Assembly: GCA_964528575.1 (NCBI GenBank)
Contig: CAZGTQ010000469.1
Span: 1-19,076, forward strand
Length of the DNA stretch: 19,076 nt
Origin: CAZGTQ01 sp964528575
GTDB lineage: Bacteria; Planctomycetota; UBA1135; GCA-002686595
Direction of reading: 5' to 3'
Position 1 is the first letter of the stretch, and every line of letters begins with the position of its first letter. Made by a program: the position numbers and the translations under genes. The notes beneath the pieces are model-generated. The model was given only the letters and a program-made list of their open reading frames with translations, ran no database searches and was not told where the DNA came from. This document shows positions 6,798 to 16,392 of this stretch, piece after piece.

Positions 6798-7966
6798 GGA
6801 GCCGGATCGATCCCTCGCGACAGCGCCATCGCGGTGTAGGCGGTGCCGGCGACGTCGAGGTAGCCGGTGCCGAGGAAGTCAGTCGAGCTGCCGTCGGCGT
6901 ATTGCACCTTGACGAGGTGCGGGCGCAGCCTCGCGTGCCACGCCTCGCGCTCGTCCTCGGGCAGGAGCTCGATCACCTCGGCCGCGTAGCGGTGCGCGTA
7001 GAGATAGAAGTAGCCCGCGTTCGCGTAGTACGCCTCGTGCGGGATCGGGCGCATGCGCGCCACGTCGAGGAAACGGTGGTGCTCGAAGAAGAGCTCCAGC
7101 CCGCTCCGCAGCACGTCGTCGGTGACCTTCGGCTCGCCCACCGTGCGCAAGGCCCAGTTCGCGACCTGGATGCGGCCGAGGCTGCCCTTGACGTTGTTGA
7201 TCGACTCGCCGCCGACGCGCGGGATCATGCTGATCGAGTATCCGTACGCTCCGTTCGGAAGAGCGCAGCGACGCACGTACTCGGTGGCCCGCTCGAGCAC
7301 CTGCTCGTCCTCGCTCCAACCGAGCGCGAGCGCGCGCTGCACCGCGGGCATGACCTGCGCCGTGCAGAAGCTCGTCGCCCACTTCGGCCGCCGCGTGAAC
7401 GGCGGGTCGTCGTAGTACGCCCAGCCGCCGGTCGGCACCTGGTTGTGCTCGAGCAGGCCGTAGAACGCGCGGCCGCGCTCCTCGATCAGCGGCCGCCACT
7501 CCTCGCCGGCGAAGCGCGGATCGTCGTACGCGACGACGCACGCCTCGAGGCCGGTGAGGATCGTCCACACGTAGTCGACGTCCCAGCCCTCGCCGCGCTT
7601 GGGCAGGCGCGACGTGCACAGCCAGCGCAGCCCGGCCTCGAGCGCGCGCACCCGGTCGGGCGACGCCTCGCACTCGATCAGCGCCTGGACCGCGAGCCCC
7701 TGGCTCGCCATCTGCCACGCGTAATACGTCTCGAAGGCGAAGTTGTCCTCCCAGACGCTCTCGATCACCGGCGAGGCCCAGGAGCCGTCGTTGCGCTGAC
7801 TGTCGACGAGCCAGCCGAGCGCGCGCTCGAGCGCGGGCCGCGCCTCGGCGGCGGTCATCGTCGCGGGGACGGGCGTGCGCTCGCGCGAAACCGGCGTCTC
7901 TTGCGCGGCCACGCCGGCGACGAGCGCGAGCGCGGCCGGGACCGTCACGAAAGCGGCGCGGATCAC
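6794..7966 (-). CDS. Secreted prenyltransferase/squalene-cyclase-fold (alpha/alpha-toroid) protein
   Basis: A 390-residue protein with a signal peptide (MIRAAFVTVPAALALVAGVAA, cleavage near 21-22). The mature part is an alpha/alpha-barrel built from repeated helices with turns of the QW/'DGsW' type: SQRNDGSWASP (56-66), PTGGWAYYDDP (178-188), LPNGAYGYS (236-244) and YADGSSTDFLGTGYLDVAG (356-374). This is the prenyltransferase/squalene-oxidase repeat fold. I do not see the DxDD acid motif of squalene-hopene cyclases (the nearest text is WDVDY, 128-132), and the length is about 60% of a cyclase, so terpene cyclisation should not be assumed. GTG 7966 is chosen because it overlaps the lipoprotein stop as GTGA and gives a clean signal peptide; the frame is open further upstream only as a shadow of the lipoprotein gene. 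Its own stop overlaps the eboA start, also as GTGA. Expected location: periplasm or outside. Confidence 0.85.
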   Translation of the reverse strand: MIRAAFVTVPAALALVAGVAAQETPVSRERTPVPATMTAAEARPALERALGWLVDSQRNDGSWASPVIESVWEDNFAFETYYAWQMASQGLAVQALIECEASPDRVRALEAGLRWLCTSRLPKRGEGWDVDYVWTILTGLEACVVAYDDPRFAGEEWRPLIEERGRAFYGLLEHNQVPTGGWAYYDDPPFTRRPKWATSFCTAQVMPAVQRALALGWSEDEQVLERATEYVRRCALPNGAYGYSISMIPRVGGESINNVKGSLGRIQVANWALRTVGEPKVTDDVLRSGLELFFEHHRFLDVARMRPIPHEAYYANAGYFYLYAHRYAAEVIELLPEDEREAWHARLRPHLVKVQYADGSSTDFLGTGYLDVAGTAYTAMALSRGIDPAP

Positions 7967-8775
7967 GCTTCGGGCTCTCCCTCGCCGTCCTTCGCGCCCT
8001 CCGCGCCCTCCGCGCCTTCCTTCTCGAGCTTCTCGAGCTCGCGCTGGAGCTCGCTCAGCCCGAACTCGGCCTTCTCCAGCTTGACGCGGCGCTCGAGCGT
8101 GCCGAGCTCCGCGTCGCGGCGCGTCTTGGCGAGCTCGCGCTCGGCCTTCTCGGCGGCGCGCTCGAGGTCGCGCAGCTTCTTCGGGTGCTCGTGGGTCTTC
8201 TCGAGCTGCGCCTCGGCCTCGTCGATCTGCAGCGCGCGCCGCGAGTGCTCGAGCGAGCGCCGGCCGCGCGTCAGGACGATCTCCTTCGTGCTCTGCGCGA
8301 AGTCCTCCTGCGCGTACATCGCCTCCAGCTCGGCGAGCTCGGCCTGGTCGTCCTCCATCCGGCCGCGCGAGCGGTCCACGCTCAGCGTGCGCTGCTCGGC
8401 CGCGATCGTGCTCTCGACGTCGCGGTAGATCTGGAGCGCGGTGCGCGCGTCGGTGAGCTCCCGCTCCGCCTTCTGCATCGCGATCTGTACGTCGCGCTCG
8501 GCATCCTCGTTCTTCATGCGCGCGATCTGGAGCTCGAGCTCCGCGATCGCGATCTCGTGCTTCTTCTTGGCGACCTTCGCGGCGTGCTCCGCGGGGTCCT
8601 TCTTCTTCTCCTGCTCCTTCTCCTTCTTCTCGTCGCCGTTCTGGGCCTTCTTCGCGTCGTCCGAGGGCGCGGGCTTGCTCGCGTCGGTCGCGGAGCCCTT
8701 GATCCCCGGGGCGGAGCAGGCGGGGACGAGCGCGAGCAGCGCGGCGCTCAACGCGAACCTGGTGAAGTGCGACAT
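7963..8775 (-). CDS. Coiled-coil lipoprotein
   Basis: A 270-residue protein with a lipoprotein signal: FTRFALSAALLALVPAC, the lipobox ending at Cys20. A Ser/Lys/Asp linker and a Lys/Glu-rich run (about 45-62) are followed by an almost continuous heptad-like helix to about residue 253 (for example IAIAELELQIARM and LERAAEKAERELAKTRRDAE), then an acidic Glu/Gly/Ala tail. It is predicted to be membrane-anchored in the periplasm or on the cell surface as a long coiled coil. The family is not recognised; a spacer, adaptor or scaffold role is inference. It is the first gene of the operon, has a good Shine-Dalgarno at 8781-8787, and its stop overlaps the next start by 4 bases. Coiled-coil composition inflates similarity to unrelated proteins, so weak database hits should be read with care. 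Confidence 0.85.
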   Translation of the reverse strand: MSHFTRFALSAALLALVPACSAPGIKGSATDASKPAPSDDAKKAQNGDEKKEKEQEKKKDPAEHAAKVAKKKHEIAIAELELQIARMKNEDAERDVQIAMQKAERELTDARTALQIYRDVESTIAAEQRTLSVDRSRGRMEDDQAELAELEAMYAQEDFAQSTKEIVLTRGRRSLEHSRRALQIDEAEAQLEKTHEHPKKLRDLERAAEKAERELAKTRRDAELGTLERRVKLEKAEFGLSELQRELEKLEKEGAEGAEGAKDGEGEPEA

Positions 8776-8780
8776 GGGAA

Positions 8781-8787
8781 TCCCTTT
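8781..8787 (-). promoter_or_regulatory. Ribosome binding site of the lipoprotein gene
   Basis: On the minus strand AAAGGGA lies five bases before ATG 8775. It is one of the few clear Shine-Dalgarno sequences in this window and fixes the start of the operon's first gene. Confidence 0.65.
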
Positions 8788-9105
8788 CTTGCTCGATCTC
8801 TCGCGCTGATGTCTCTGGCGCGAATGTGCGGTGACGGCGTGACGAGTCGGCGGGTGGCGAGTGTGGGGGCCGGCGGCGCGCGCTGGGCGCTCCGCAGCGG
8901 GAATCGGCTCCCATGATGGCCGGGCAGCGCCGTCGGGGAAAGCCCGGTCGCGTGGACGCGGCCCGGGGGGCTCCGCTACCCTGTCGCGCCCCGCCGGACC
9001 GCGTGCGCGCGTTGCAAGGGCGCTCCAACGCCGGTCTTACAGCCGGCGCGCCGCGCCTCGCGTCACTCGCGTCCTCACTCCCGCGTCCCCCGACCCCGCC
9101 GAGCC
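8788..9105. promoter_or_regulatory. Divergent intergenic region between the Ebo-type operon and P5C dehydrogenase
   Basis: About 320 bp without a supported gene; both flanking genes start outward from it, so it should hold both promoters. An inverted repeat, CGCCGG (9029-9034) with CCGGCG (9043-9048) around the 8-base loop TCTTACAG, lies 57 bp before the dehydrogenase start. TTGCAA at 9012-9017 and TCTTAC at 9035-9040 are 17 bp apart but match sigma-70 boxes only weakly. Frames that are open through this region are G/C shadows. I see no RNA gene. Confidence 0.35.
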
Positions 9106-10737
<1,632 letters not shown>

Positions 10738-10775
10738 CGCCATCGGCGCCCCCTCCGGGCTCCCGCCGCGCGCGA

Positions 10776-11061
10776 GCGACGCTCGGCAAGCGGTTCGTCC
10801 GGCTGCGCGTCACGCGCGCGGACGGCGTCGAGCGCATCCGCTTCCCGCGCGCCCTGGCGCACACGCTCGTGAAGCTCCTGCCGTGGGAGCTCGCCCACGT
10901 CGCGAACAACCTCCCCGCTGTGGTACGCGGAGGAGCCCGAGCTGCGCCTCGGCTTCGTCGCGTCGGGGCTCGTGCTGGCGGCGCTCGTCGCGTCCGTCGC
11001 GCTCACGCGGTGCCATCGGGGCCTCCACGACCTCGTCGCCAGGACGCTCGTCGTGCGCTGA
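10776..11061 (+). pseudogene. RDD family membrane protein, truncated and frameshifted
   Basis: Two adjacent plus-strand pieces in different frames read as the C-terminal half of an RDD protein. The first (10776 to about 10916) gives ATLGKRFVRLRVTRADG and ALAHTLVKLLPWELAHVANN, the 'GKrllglRV...G....a..R.lvk.lPwElaH' text. The second (about 10918-11061) gives LWYAEEPELRLGFVAS, a hydrophobic helix and GLHDLVARTLVVR before TGA, the family's 'HDlvAgT.Vv' ending. One missing base near 10911-10918 explains the break. The N-terminal transmembrane helix with the Arg-Asp-Asp motif and any start codon are absent: the frame runs back into the dehydrogenase gene. It therefore looks like a remnant rather than only a sequencing error. 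RDD proteins are small membrane proteins, some acting as transporters; this fragment is not expected to work. Confidence 0.72.
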
Positions 11062-11077
11062 GGAGCGCGGCACGCGC

Positions 11078-14000
11078 CTACGGCTCGCCGCTCAGCACCC
11101 ACGCGGCCCAGTGCCGCGCGGGATGGCCCTCCTCGCGCAGCGCGCGCTTCGCCTTCCACAGTGCGTCGGCCTTCGACAACCCCTCGACCCACAGCGCCGT
11201 GTAGAAGAGCTCGAAGAGCCGCCTCGTCGCCGCGTCGTCGACCTTCCACAGCGACGTGATCGCGGAGCGCGCGCCCGCCGCATGCAGCGCCGCCTGGAGC
11301 GACTCGAGGCCGAGCGCGACGCTGCGGGCGTCGACGTTCGTCTCGCACGCGGAGAGCACCGCCAGCTCGCACGCCGAGAGGTCCGCGCCCGCGAGCTCCT
11401 CCGCCGTGAGGATGCCCGGCACGCGCCCCAACTCGTCGCGGCCGCGGTTCGCGCCTGCGAGAGCGAGCCCGCACGCGCTGAGCGGCGCGAACGCCCGGAT
11501 GCGCTCGTTCGCGCCGAACGCGGAACGCGCGAGCTGAAGCTCGGCGGTCTGCGGCATGCGGATCGCGTCGAACCACCCGTGGGTCGCGACGTGCACGAAG
11601 CGCTTGCCCGCCGCGCGCTCAAGGAACGCGGCCTTCGTCGCGCTCGCCCCCTCGAGCCGCGTCGCCGTTCCGCGCTCGGCCCGCTCGTACAGCGCCTCGA
11701 CCGCCTCCGCCTCGAAGCTCGTCTGCAACAGCGGCCCGAACCGCGCCCGCGCGCCCTCGCCGCCACGGACCGCCGCCGGGAGTGCGCCGCTCGGCCGGCT
11801 CGGCGCCGCGCCCGGCGCGTCGAACGCGACGCCGCCGACGACGAGCAACTCGTGCTCCTGCGCCCCGGTCATGGCCGGCAGCGGCGCGACGAGACGGCGA
11901 AGCGACGTCTGCAGCACGATGCGCCACCGGTCGCCGACGCGGCCCTCACCGAGCGGCAGCGCGTCGAGCGGGAGCGCGTGCACGAAGTCATCGGCGCACA
12001 CGAGCAGCGTCGTCGTCCGCGGATCGAGCGCGGCCAGCAGCGGGTCCAACAGGCGCGCCCGCAGCACCGCGCCCGCGCTCCGCTCCGGGTCGTCCTCCCC
12101 CGCCGACGTGCGGCCGATGCCGCGCTCGAGCGGCTCGCCGAACGTCGAGCGCCACGCGGCAGCGAGCTCCTCGATCTGGCTCGCGGGCCCCAGCTCGACC
12201 TCGACGATCACGCCGCTCGGCGCGAGCACGTGCGCCGCGAGCGAGGCGACGTCCTCGCTCCGGTGCTCTGCGCGCGTTCGGACGAAGCCGATCGACACGG
12301 CGTCCTGCGGCAATGCGCGCGCGACGTCGTCGGCGCGGATCGGAGACGTCGACGCGCCCGACGTGTCGAGCGAGGCGCGCAACGTGCGTTCGAGCGCGTC
12401 TCGCTCCCGCGTCAGCGCGTCGAGGCGCGACGCGAGCCGAACGTCCGTGTCCGGAACCGACGCCGCGAGGCGGCGATGCGCGCGCGGACGCCGGCGATCC
12501 GGCTGCGCAGCCGCTCGTCGCCGTCGTCGCGCCCAGCCGTGCCGCCGACGTCGAGGCTCGCGACGCCGCGCAGCGTCTCGGCGAGCGCGAAGCGGAGCGC
12601 GGCGGTGTCCGGCGTCAGGAGGGAGCGGAGCGACGCATGGGTCGGCGCCCACGACTCGACCGCGGCGCGCGCCTCGCGGCGCGAGAGCGAGCGCGCCGCG
12701 TGCTCCAGAGCGAGGAGGAGCCCCTCGGCCGCCTGCGTGGCGATCTCCGCGGCCGTCTCGGCATCTCCCTGCTCGGCGACGATCGTCGCGAGCGCGCAAC
12801 GGGACGCCACGACCTCGCGATGGTGCGCGGGATGCGTGCGCTCGAAGCCGGCCAGCGCCCGCTCCTCGACCTCACGCGCACGGCCGAGGTCGCCCTCTTC
12901 GTGCAGCACCCGCGCGAGGAGGCGCCTGGTGATCAGCACGGACTCGCGCTCCCGGCCCCCGCGCCTCTCGCGCTCTGCGAGCACCGCTTCGAACACCTCG
13001 CGCGCCCCGGAGAAGTCGCCCCGCCCGCACAGCGCCGATGCGAGGTGCTCGCGCGCGCGCAGGAGGCGCGAGTGGTCCTCGGGCAGCGCGGTCCGACAAG
13101 CCGCGAGCGAAGCCTCGGCCAGCGCGCAGGCTCCGTCGTCGTCGCCGAGCCTCGTCAGCGTGGAGGCGAGGTTCGCGCGCGCGGCGATCAAGTCGGGGCT
13201 CGCGGGCGGGAGGGTGCGCTCGCACGCCTCGAGCACCGCTTCCTGGACGACCCGCGCCCGATCGAAGTCGCCGTGGCGCGAGAGCACGAGCCCGAGGTTC
13301 TGCCGGGCGCGCTGCAGGTCCGCGTGATCGTCCGCGACGGTGCTCTCGTAGGCCGCGACCACTCGCTCGAGCAGCGCCCTGGCACCAGCGAGATCGCCGC
13401 GCGAGAGCTGCGTCGACGCGAGGTTGAGCTCGGCCCCGAGTCGATCCAGATCGTCCTGGGGACGGGTGCGCCTGCGCACGAGGACGACGTGCTCCTCGAG
13501 CGCCAGAGCCGCGTCGAGGTCGCCGAGCTCCTTCAGCGCGTTCGCGAGGTTCGTCCTCGTGCTCAGGACCCGCGTGTCGTCCTCCGGCAGGAGCCGCTCG
13601 CGCACGGCGAGCACGCCCTCCAGGAGCTCGCGCGCACGCGCCGGCTGGTCCAAGTGCACGGTCGCGGCGAGGTTTTCGCGGGCGGAGAGCAACTCGTCGT
13701 CCTCCTCCGGCCGCGTTCGCTCCAGGGAGGCGAGGGCGGACTCCAAGAGCTCGGCCGCCGCCTCGACGTGCCCCATGTGTCCGAGCAGGGCGCCGAGGTT
13801 CCTGCGCGCGCGCACGAGCAGTGGGTCGTCCTCCGGCAGCGTCCGCTCGTAGTGCTCGAGGACCGACTCGAGCAGCGGCCGCGCGCGCGCGTCCTCGCCT
13901 TGCAGGTGCAGCGTGATCGCGAGGTTCTGGCGCGCGACGACGAGCGCCGGGTCGCCCTCCGGCCGGGTGCGCTCGAGGATCGCCAGCACGTCCTCGCCGA

Positions 14001-14733
14001 TCGCCCGCGCCTCGGCGAGCTCGCGCCGCTCGTTGAGGGCGATGGCGAGGTTCGCGCGCGTCCGGAGCGGGCCGCGGTGCTCGGGAGGGTGCGTGCGCTC
14101 GAGGTGCGCGAGCGCGATGCGGTGGGCGTCGATCGTCGTCTGGGGCGCGCCGAAACGCTCCATCGCGATGCCGGCGTACGACGCGATCCCGGACATCGTC
14201 GGGCTGAGCGCGGCGTCCTCGCGGCGCAACGCTGCGAGCGACTCCTCGCCGAGAGCGCGGGCGCGCTCACCCTCCCCGCGCTCGAACGCCCGCGCGGCCT
14301 CCTCGACCAGCTCGTACGCCTCCTTCGCCGCGACGAGCATCGCGTGGGTCTCCGGCGAAGCGATCCAGTGCAGCTCTGCGGCCCCGTCGCCTTCACGCGC
14401 GGCGACGGTGAGCTCGACGAGCGCGCCTGGCTCCACGTCGAGGTCGAGGTACGCGGCCGTCGAACCGCCGCCGCCGTCGTCGTGGACCGGCTCGCTCCCG
14501 TCGACCGTGACGCGCAGCGTCGGCTCGATCTCCGCCGAGCGCGCCCACACGTGCAGCGTCCCGGTGAAGTCCGCGGTCCACTCGACGGTCGTGCCGGACG
14601 CGCCGACGGTGACCTGCGCGCTGCGGTGCAGCGGATCCTCGGCGCGGGTCTCCGGCGAGGATCCGATCGGGGCGAGCTCCTGCGCGCTGGCGGCGGGAGC
14701 GGCGAGCGACAGCAGCGCGAGCTCGACGAGCAC
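11078..14733 (-). pseudogene. Secreted TPR-CHAT protein split by one frameshift
   Basis: Two overlapping minus-strand frames form one protein of about 1,215 residues. Frame one (14733 to about 12470) starts with a signal peptide ending ASAQ (residue 18), then a PPC-like beta domain (about 35-126), and 11-12 TPR units of 42 residues (about 180-665). Frame two (about 12469 to 11078) continues with a helical linker and a CHAT peptidase domain. The catalytic His is in FVHVATHGWF (codon 11581-11579) and the catalytic Cys in LAVLSACET (codon 11347-11345). The C-terminus has GARSAITSLWKVDD, also typical. CHAT domains are caspase-like Cys proteases and TPRs usually bind partners; the signal peptide puts this one outside the cytoplasm. 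A single indel at about 12465-12480 breaks the frame, where RIAA must join ASVPDTDV. Both halves keep good codon bias, so a sequencing indel is as likely as a true pseudogene. The GTG start is supported by AGGAGGT at 14738-14744. It follows the AI-2E gene by 34 bp. Confidence 0.85.
12741..14196 (-). repeat. Array of 42-residue (126-bp) TPR units
   Basis: About 11-12 head-to-tail units with a shared pattern: 'LL.AR.NLA..L...GD...AR.L.E.VL...ERT.PEDD'. Examples are DPALVVARQNLAITL, DPLLVRARRNLGALL and ADLQRARQNLGLVL. The 42-residue period is the kinesin-light-chain-like TPR variety rather than the standard 34. Units are diverged but keep the Arg-x-Asn-Leu and acidic turn positions. The array forms the superhelix between the PPC-like and CHAT domains of the secreted protein. 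Confidence 0.85.
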
Positions 14734-14737
14734 GAGG

Positions 14738-14744
14738 ACCTCCT
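14738..14744 (-). promoter_or_regulatory. Ribosome binding site of the TPR-CHAT gene
   Basis: On the minus strand AGGAGGT lies four bases before GTG 14733. It is the best Shine-Dalgarno in the window and supports a GTG start that otherwise would be doubtful. It sits in the 34-bp gap after the AI-2E gene, so the two genes can share a transcript while the TPR-CHAT protein keeps its own initiation signal. Confidence 0.7.
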
Positions 14745-14767
14745 GCGCCCTATCCTACGCCGCCGCG

Positions 14768-16105
14768 TCAATCCCGCTCGATCGGCAACGGATCCCGCGC
14801 CCGGCCCTCGGTCCATTCGCGCACGCGCGGGAGCACGACGTCCGAGATCAGGATGCGCGCGCACGCGGCGAGCGGGATCGCAAGCAGCATGCCGTAGACG
14901 CCGAGGACGGAGCCGCCGGCGAGGACCGCGACGAGGATCGTCACCGGGTCGAGGTTCGTCGCCTTGCCCGCGATCAGCGGCGTGAGCACGTAGCCCTCGA
15001 CGAGCTGGACGATCGCGAAGACCGCCGTCGGCCACACGAGCACCCAGACCCACCAGAGCCCGCCGTCGGCGGCGTGCGTCGGGTCGCCCAGGCGCTCGAT
15101 GAACAGCGCTCCGCACGCGACCGGGATGCCGATGCCGCCGAGGTACGGGACGGCGCAGAAGATGCCGGTCGTGAAGCCGATCAGCAACGCGTACGGGACG
15201 TCGCACAGCGCCCAGCCGACCGCGAGCATGGCGCCCATGATCAAGCTGATCACGATGCGGCCGCGCACGAAGCCGGAGACCACGAAGTCCATCTTCGCGA
15301 GCAGCTCCATCGCGCGGCCGCGCTTGCGCACCGGGATCAGCTCGCGGCCGAACGCGACGACGTCGGGGTAGTAGACGCTGAAGAAGAAGAAGTAGAACGG
15401 GATCAGGAACGCGAGCAGGCCGAGCCCGATCAGCATCGCGATCACCTCGACGATCGCGTCGAGCCCGCTCTTGGCGATGCCGAGCCAGTTGCGCCCCTCC
15501 TCCTCGACCGGCAGCGGGCGTCCTTCCGCCGACGCCGCGAGCGCCTCGGCGACGATCTCGCGCACGCGCTCCTCGGTCAGCGCGCCCGGGGGCAGCGGCA
15601 CGGTCGACGGCGCGTCGTCGCCGGTGATCGGCGCGCCCTCGACCGCGTCGCCCGACGGCAGCAGCGAGACGATCTGCGCGAACTCCGGCTCGTACGCGTC
15701 GGGCACGAACTGCTCGAGGCGCTCGATCTTCGCGCGCAAGCCGCCGTCCTTGACGTCCTCGACGAGCTGCGCGAGCTGCCCGACGATCAGCGGAAGCGTA
15801 ACGACGAGGAAGATCGCCAGGACGAGCGTGAGCCCGACGAGCAAGCCGCCGACCGCCTGGGTACGCGTCATGCCGCGCGCGCTCAGCCGCGCGACGAGCG
15901 GCTCGAACAGGTATGCGAGCAGGAGCGCGACGAGCAGCGGCACCGTGACCGCTCGCAGCGCGTACCCGACCCACACGACCCCGACGATGCTCGCGACGAA
16001 CAGCACGTCGCGCACGGCCTGGATCTGCCAGATGCGGAGCTGGGTCAGCGACTCTCCGTCGCCGCGCTCGCCGTGCCCCCGGCGCCCCTCCGGTTCCTCC
16101 GCCAC
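14768..16105 (-). CDS. AI-2E family transporter (PF01594-type membrane protein)
   Basis: A 445-residue membrane protein. Two N-terminal helices (about 33-69) and a third at 84-108 are followed by a soluble section (about 110-215) and then a block of helices (about 219-247, 278-300, 303-338, 354-375 and 386-423). Family signatures are PLLVALLLAYLFEPLV, IPFYFFFFSVYYPDV, VRGRIVISLIMGAML, CAVPYLGGIGIPVACGALF, LVEGYVLTPLIAGKATNLDP and GGSVLGVYGMLLAIPLAA. The family is named for autoinducer-2 export, but other members are Na+/H+ antiporters or of unknown function, so the substrate is not assigned. The soluble section contains an unusual Pro/Gly/Asp-rich stretch (about 150-205) that looks like an insertion. 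The GTG start at 16105 has no clear Shine-Dalgarno. The TPR-CHAT gene follows after 34 bp. Confidence 0.9.
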   Translation of the reverse strand: MAEEPEGRRGHGERGDGESLTQLRIWQIQAVRDVLFVASIVGVVWVGYALRAVTVPLLVALLLAYLFEPLVARLSARGMTRTQAVGGLLVGLTLVLAIFLVVTLPLIVGQLAQLVEDVKDGGLRAKIERLEQFVPDAYEPEFAQIVSLLPSGDAVEGAPITGDDAPSTVPLPPGALTEERVREIVAEALAASAEGRPLPVEEEGRNWLGIAKSGLDAIVEVIAMLIGLGLLAFLIPFYFFFFSVYYPDVVAFGRELIPVRKRGRAMELLAKMDFVVSGFVRGRIVISLIMGAMLAVGWALCDVPYALLIGFTTGIFCAVPYLGGIGIPVACGALFIERLGDPTHAADGGLWWVWVLVWPTAVFAIVQLVEGYVLTPLIAGKATNLDPVTILVAVLAGGSVLGVYGMLLAIPLAACARILISDVVLPRVREWTEGRARDPLPIERD

Positions 16106-16392
16106 GAGCCAGAGACTAGCGCCTCGGATCGCGGGACTCTACAGCGAGCTCGGCTCGCACCACGAAACTGGAACGCGCCGCCGAGGACGCAGGAGAACGG
16201 CTCCTGCGTTCGCGGTGCAGCTCCCGTTCGTTGCCGACGTACCCCACCTGCGAGCGATGTCGTGTGCGGGCGCGAGGTCGCCGAGCGGGACCTGGACCGC
16301 GAGTGCCCTCCGTGCGAGATGAGCACCCACGTCGGCACTGTTCGTGACGACCGGAGTCGGCCGGGCCGCTCAACACGAGCGCCCCGCCGCGG
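16106..16392. other. Intergenic region with two inverted repeats
   Basis: About 290 bp between the SBBP gene and the AI-2E gene, both on the minus strand. GCGAGC/GCTCGC with a 3-base loop lies at 16144-16158. A stronger stem lies at 16185-16211. Short open frames here on both strands show no family features and poor codon bias. The region should contain the end signal of the SBBP transcript and a promoter for the AI-2E/TPR-CHAT pair. Confidence 0.45.
16185..16211 (-). terminator. Strong hairpin, likely transcript end of the SBBP gene
   Basis: ACGCAGGAG (16187-16195) and CTCCTGCGT (16201-16209) form a perfect 9-bp stem around the 5-base loop AACGG. A wobble and one more G-C pair extend it to 11. 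It lies about 180 bp after the SBBP stop in the direction of transcription and before the AI-2E start. There is no following T-run on either strand, so it is a U-less hairpin or an RNA-stabilising 3' end rather than a textbook intrinsic terminator. Confidence 0.45.

Noticed and set aside
4347..6839. Long plus-strand frame of 830 codons
   Set aside because: It is antisense to eboA, eboB and the ImmA-like gene, is Arg/Ala/Asp-rich with no family text, and results from G/C bias in the real genes.
6794..7966. Squalene-hopene cyclase and hopanoid synthesis
   Set aside because: The DxDD motif is not visible, the protein is too short and exported, and no hopanoid genes are nearby.
6794..9028. Toroid gene starting at 9028 with 744 residues
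   Set aside because: The first 350 residues are Arg-rich shadow of the lipoprotein gene and promoter region; the GTG at 7966 gives a signal peptide and a 4-base overlap.
9012..9040. Sigma-70 promoter TTGCAA-17-TCTTAC for P5C dehydrogenase
   Set aside because: The -10 match is only 3 of 6 and the -35 match 4 of 6, which is expected by chance; kept only as a remark in the intergenic entry.
12460..12485. Programmed ribosomal frameshift in TPR-CHAT
   Set aside because: I see no slippery heptamer, Shine-Dalgarno-like stimulator or strong downstream hairpin at the junction; an accidental indel is simpler.
11078..14733. CRISPR-linked TPR-CHAT (Craspase-like) system
   Set aside because: There is no CRISPR array or Cas/gRAMP gene in the window, and this protein has a signal peptide and PPC-like domain, unlike the cytoplasmic CRISPR-associated form.
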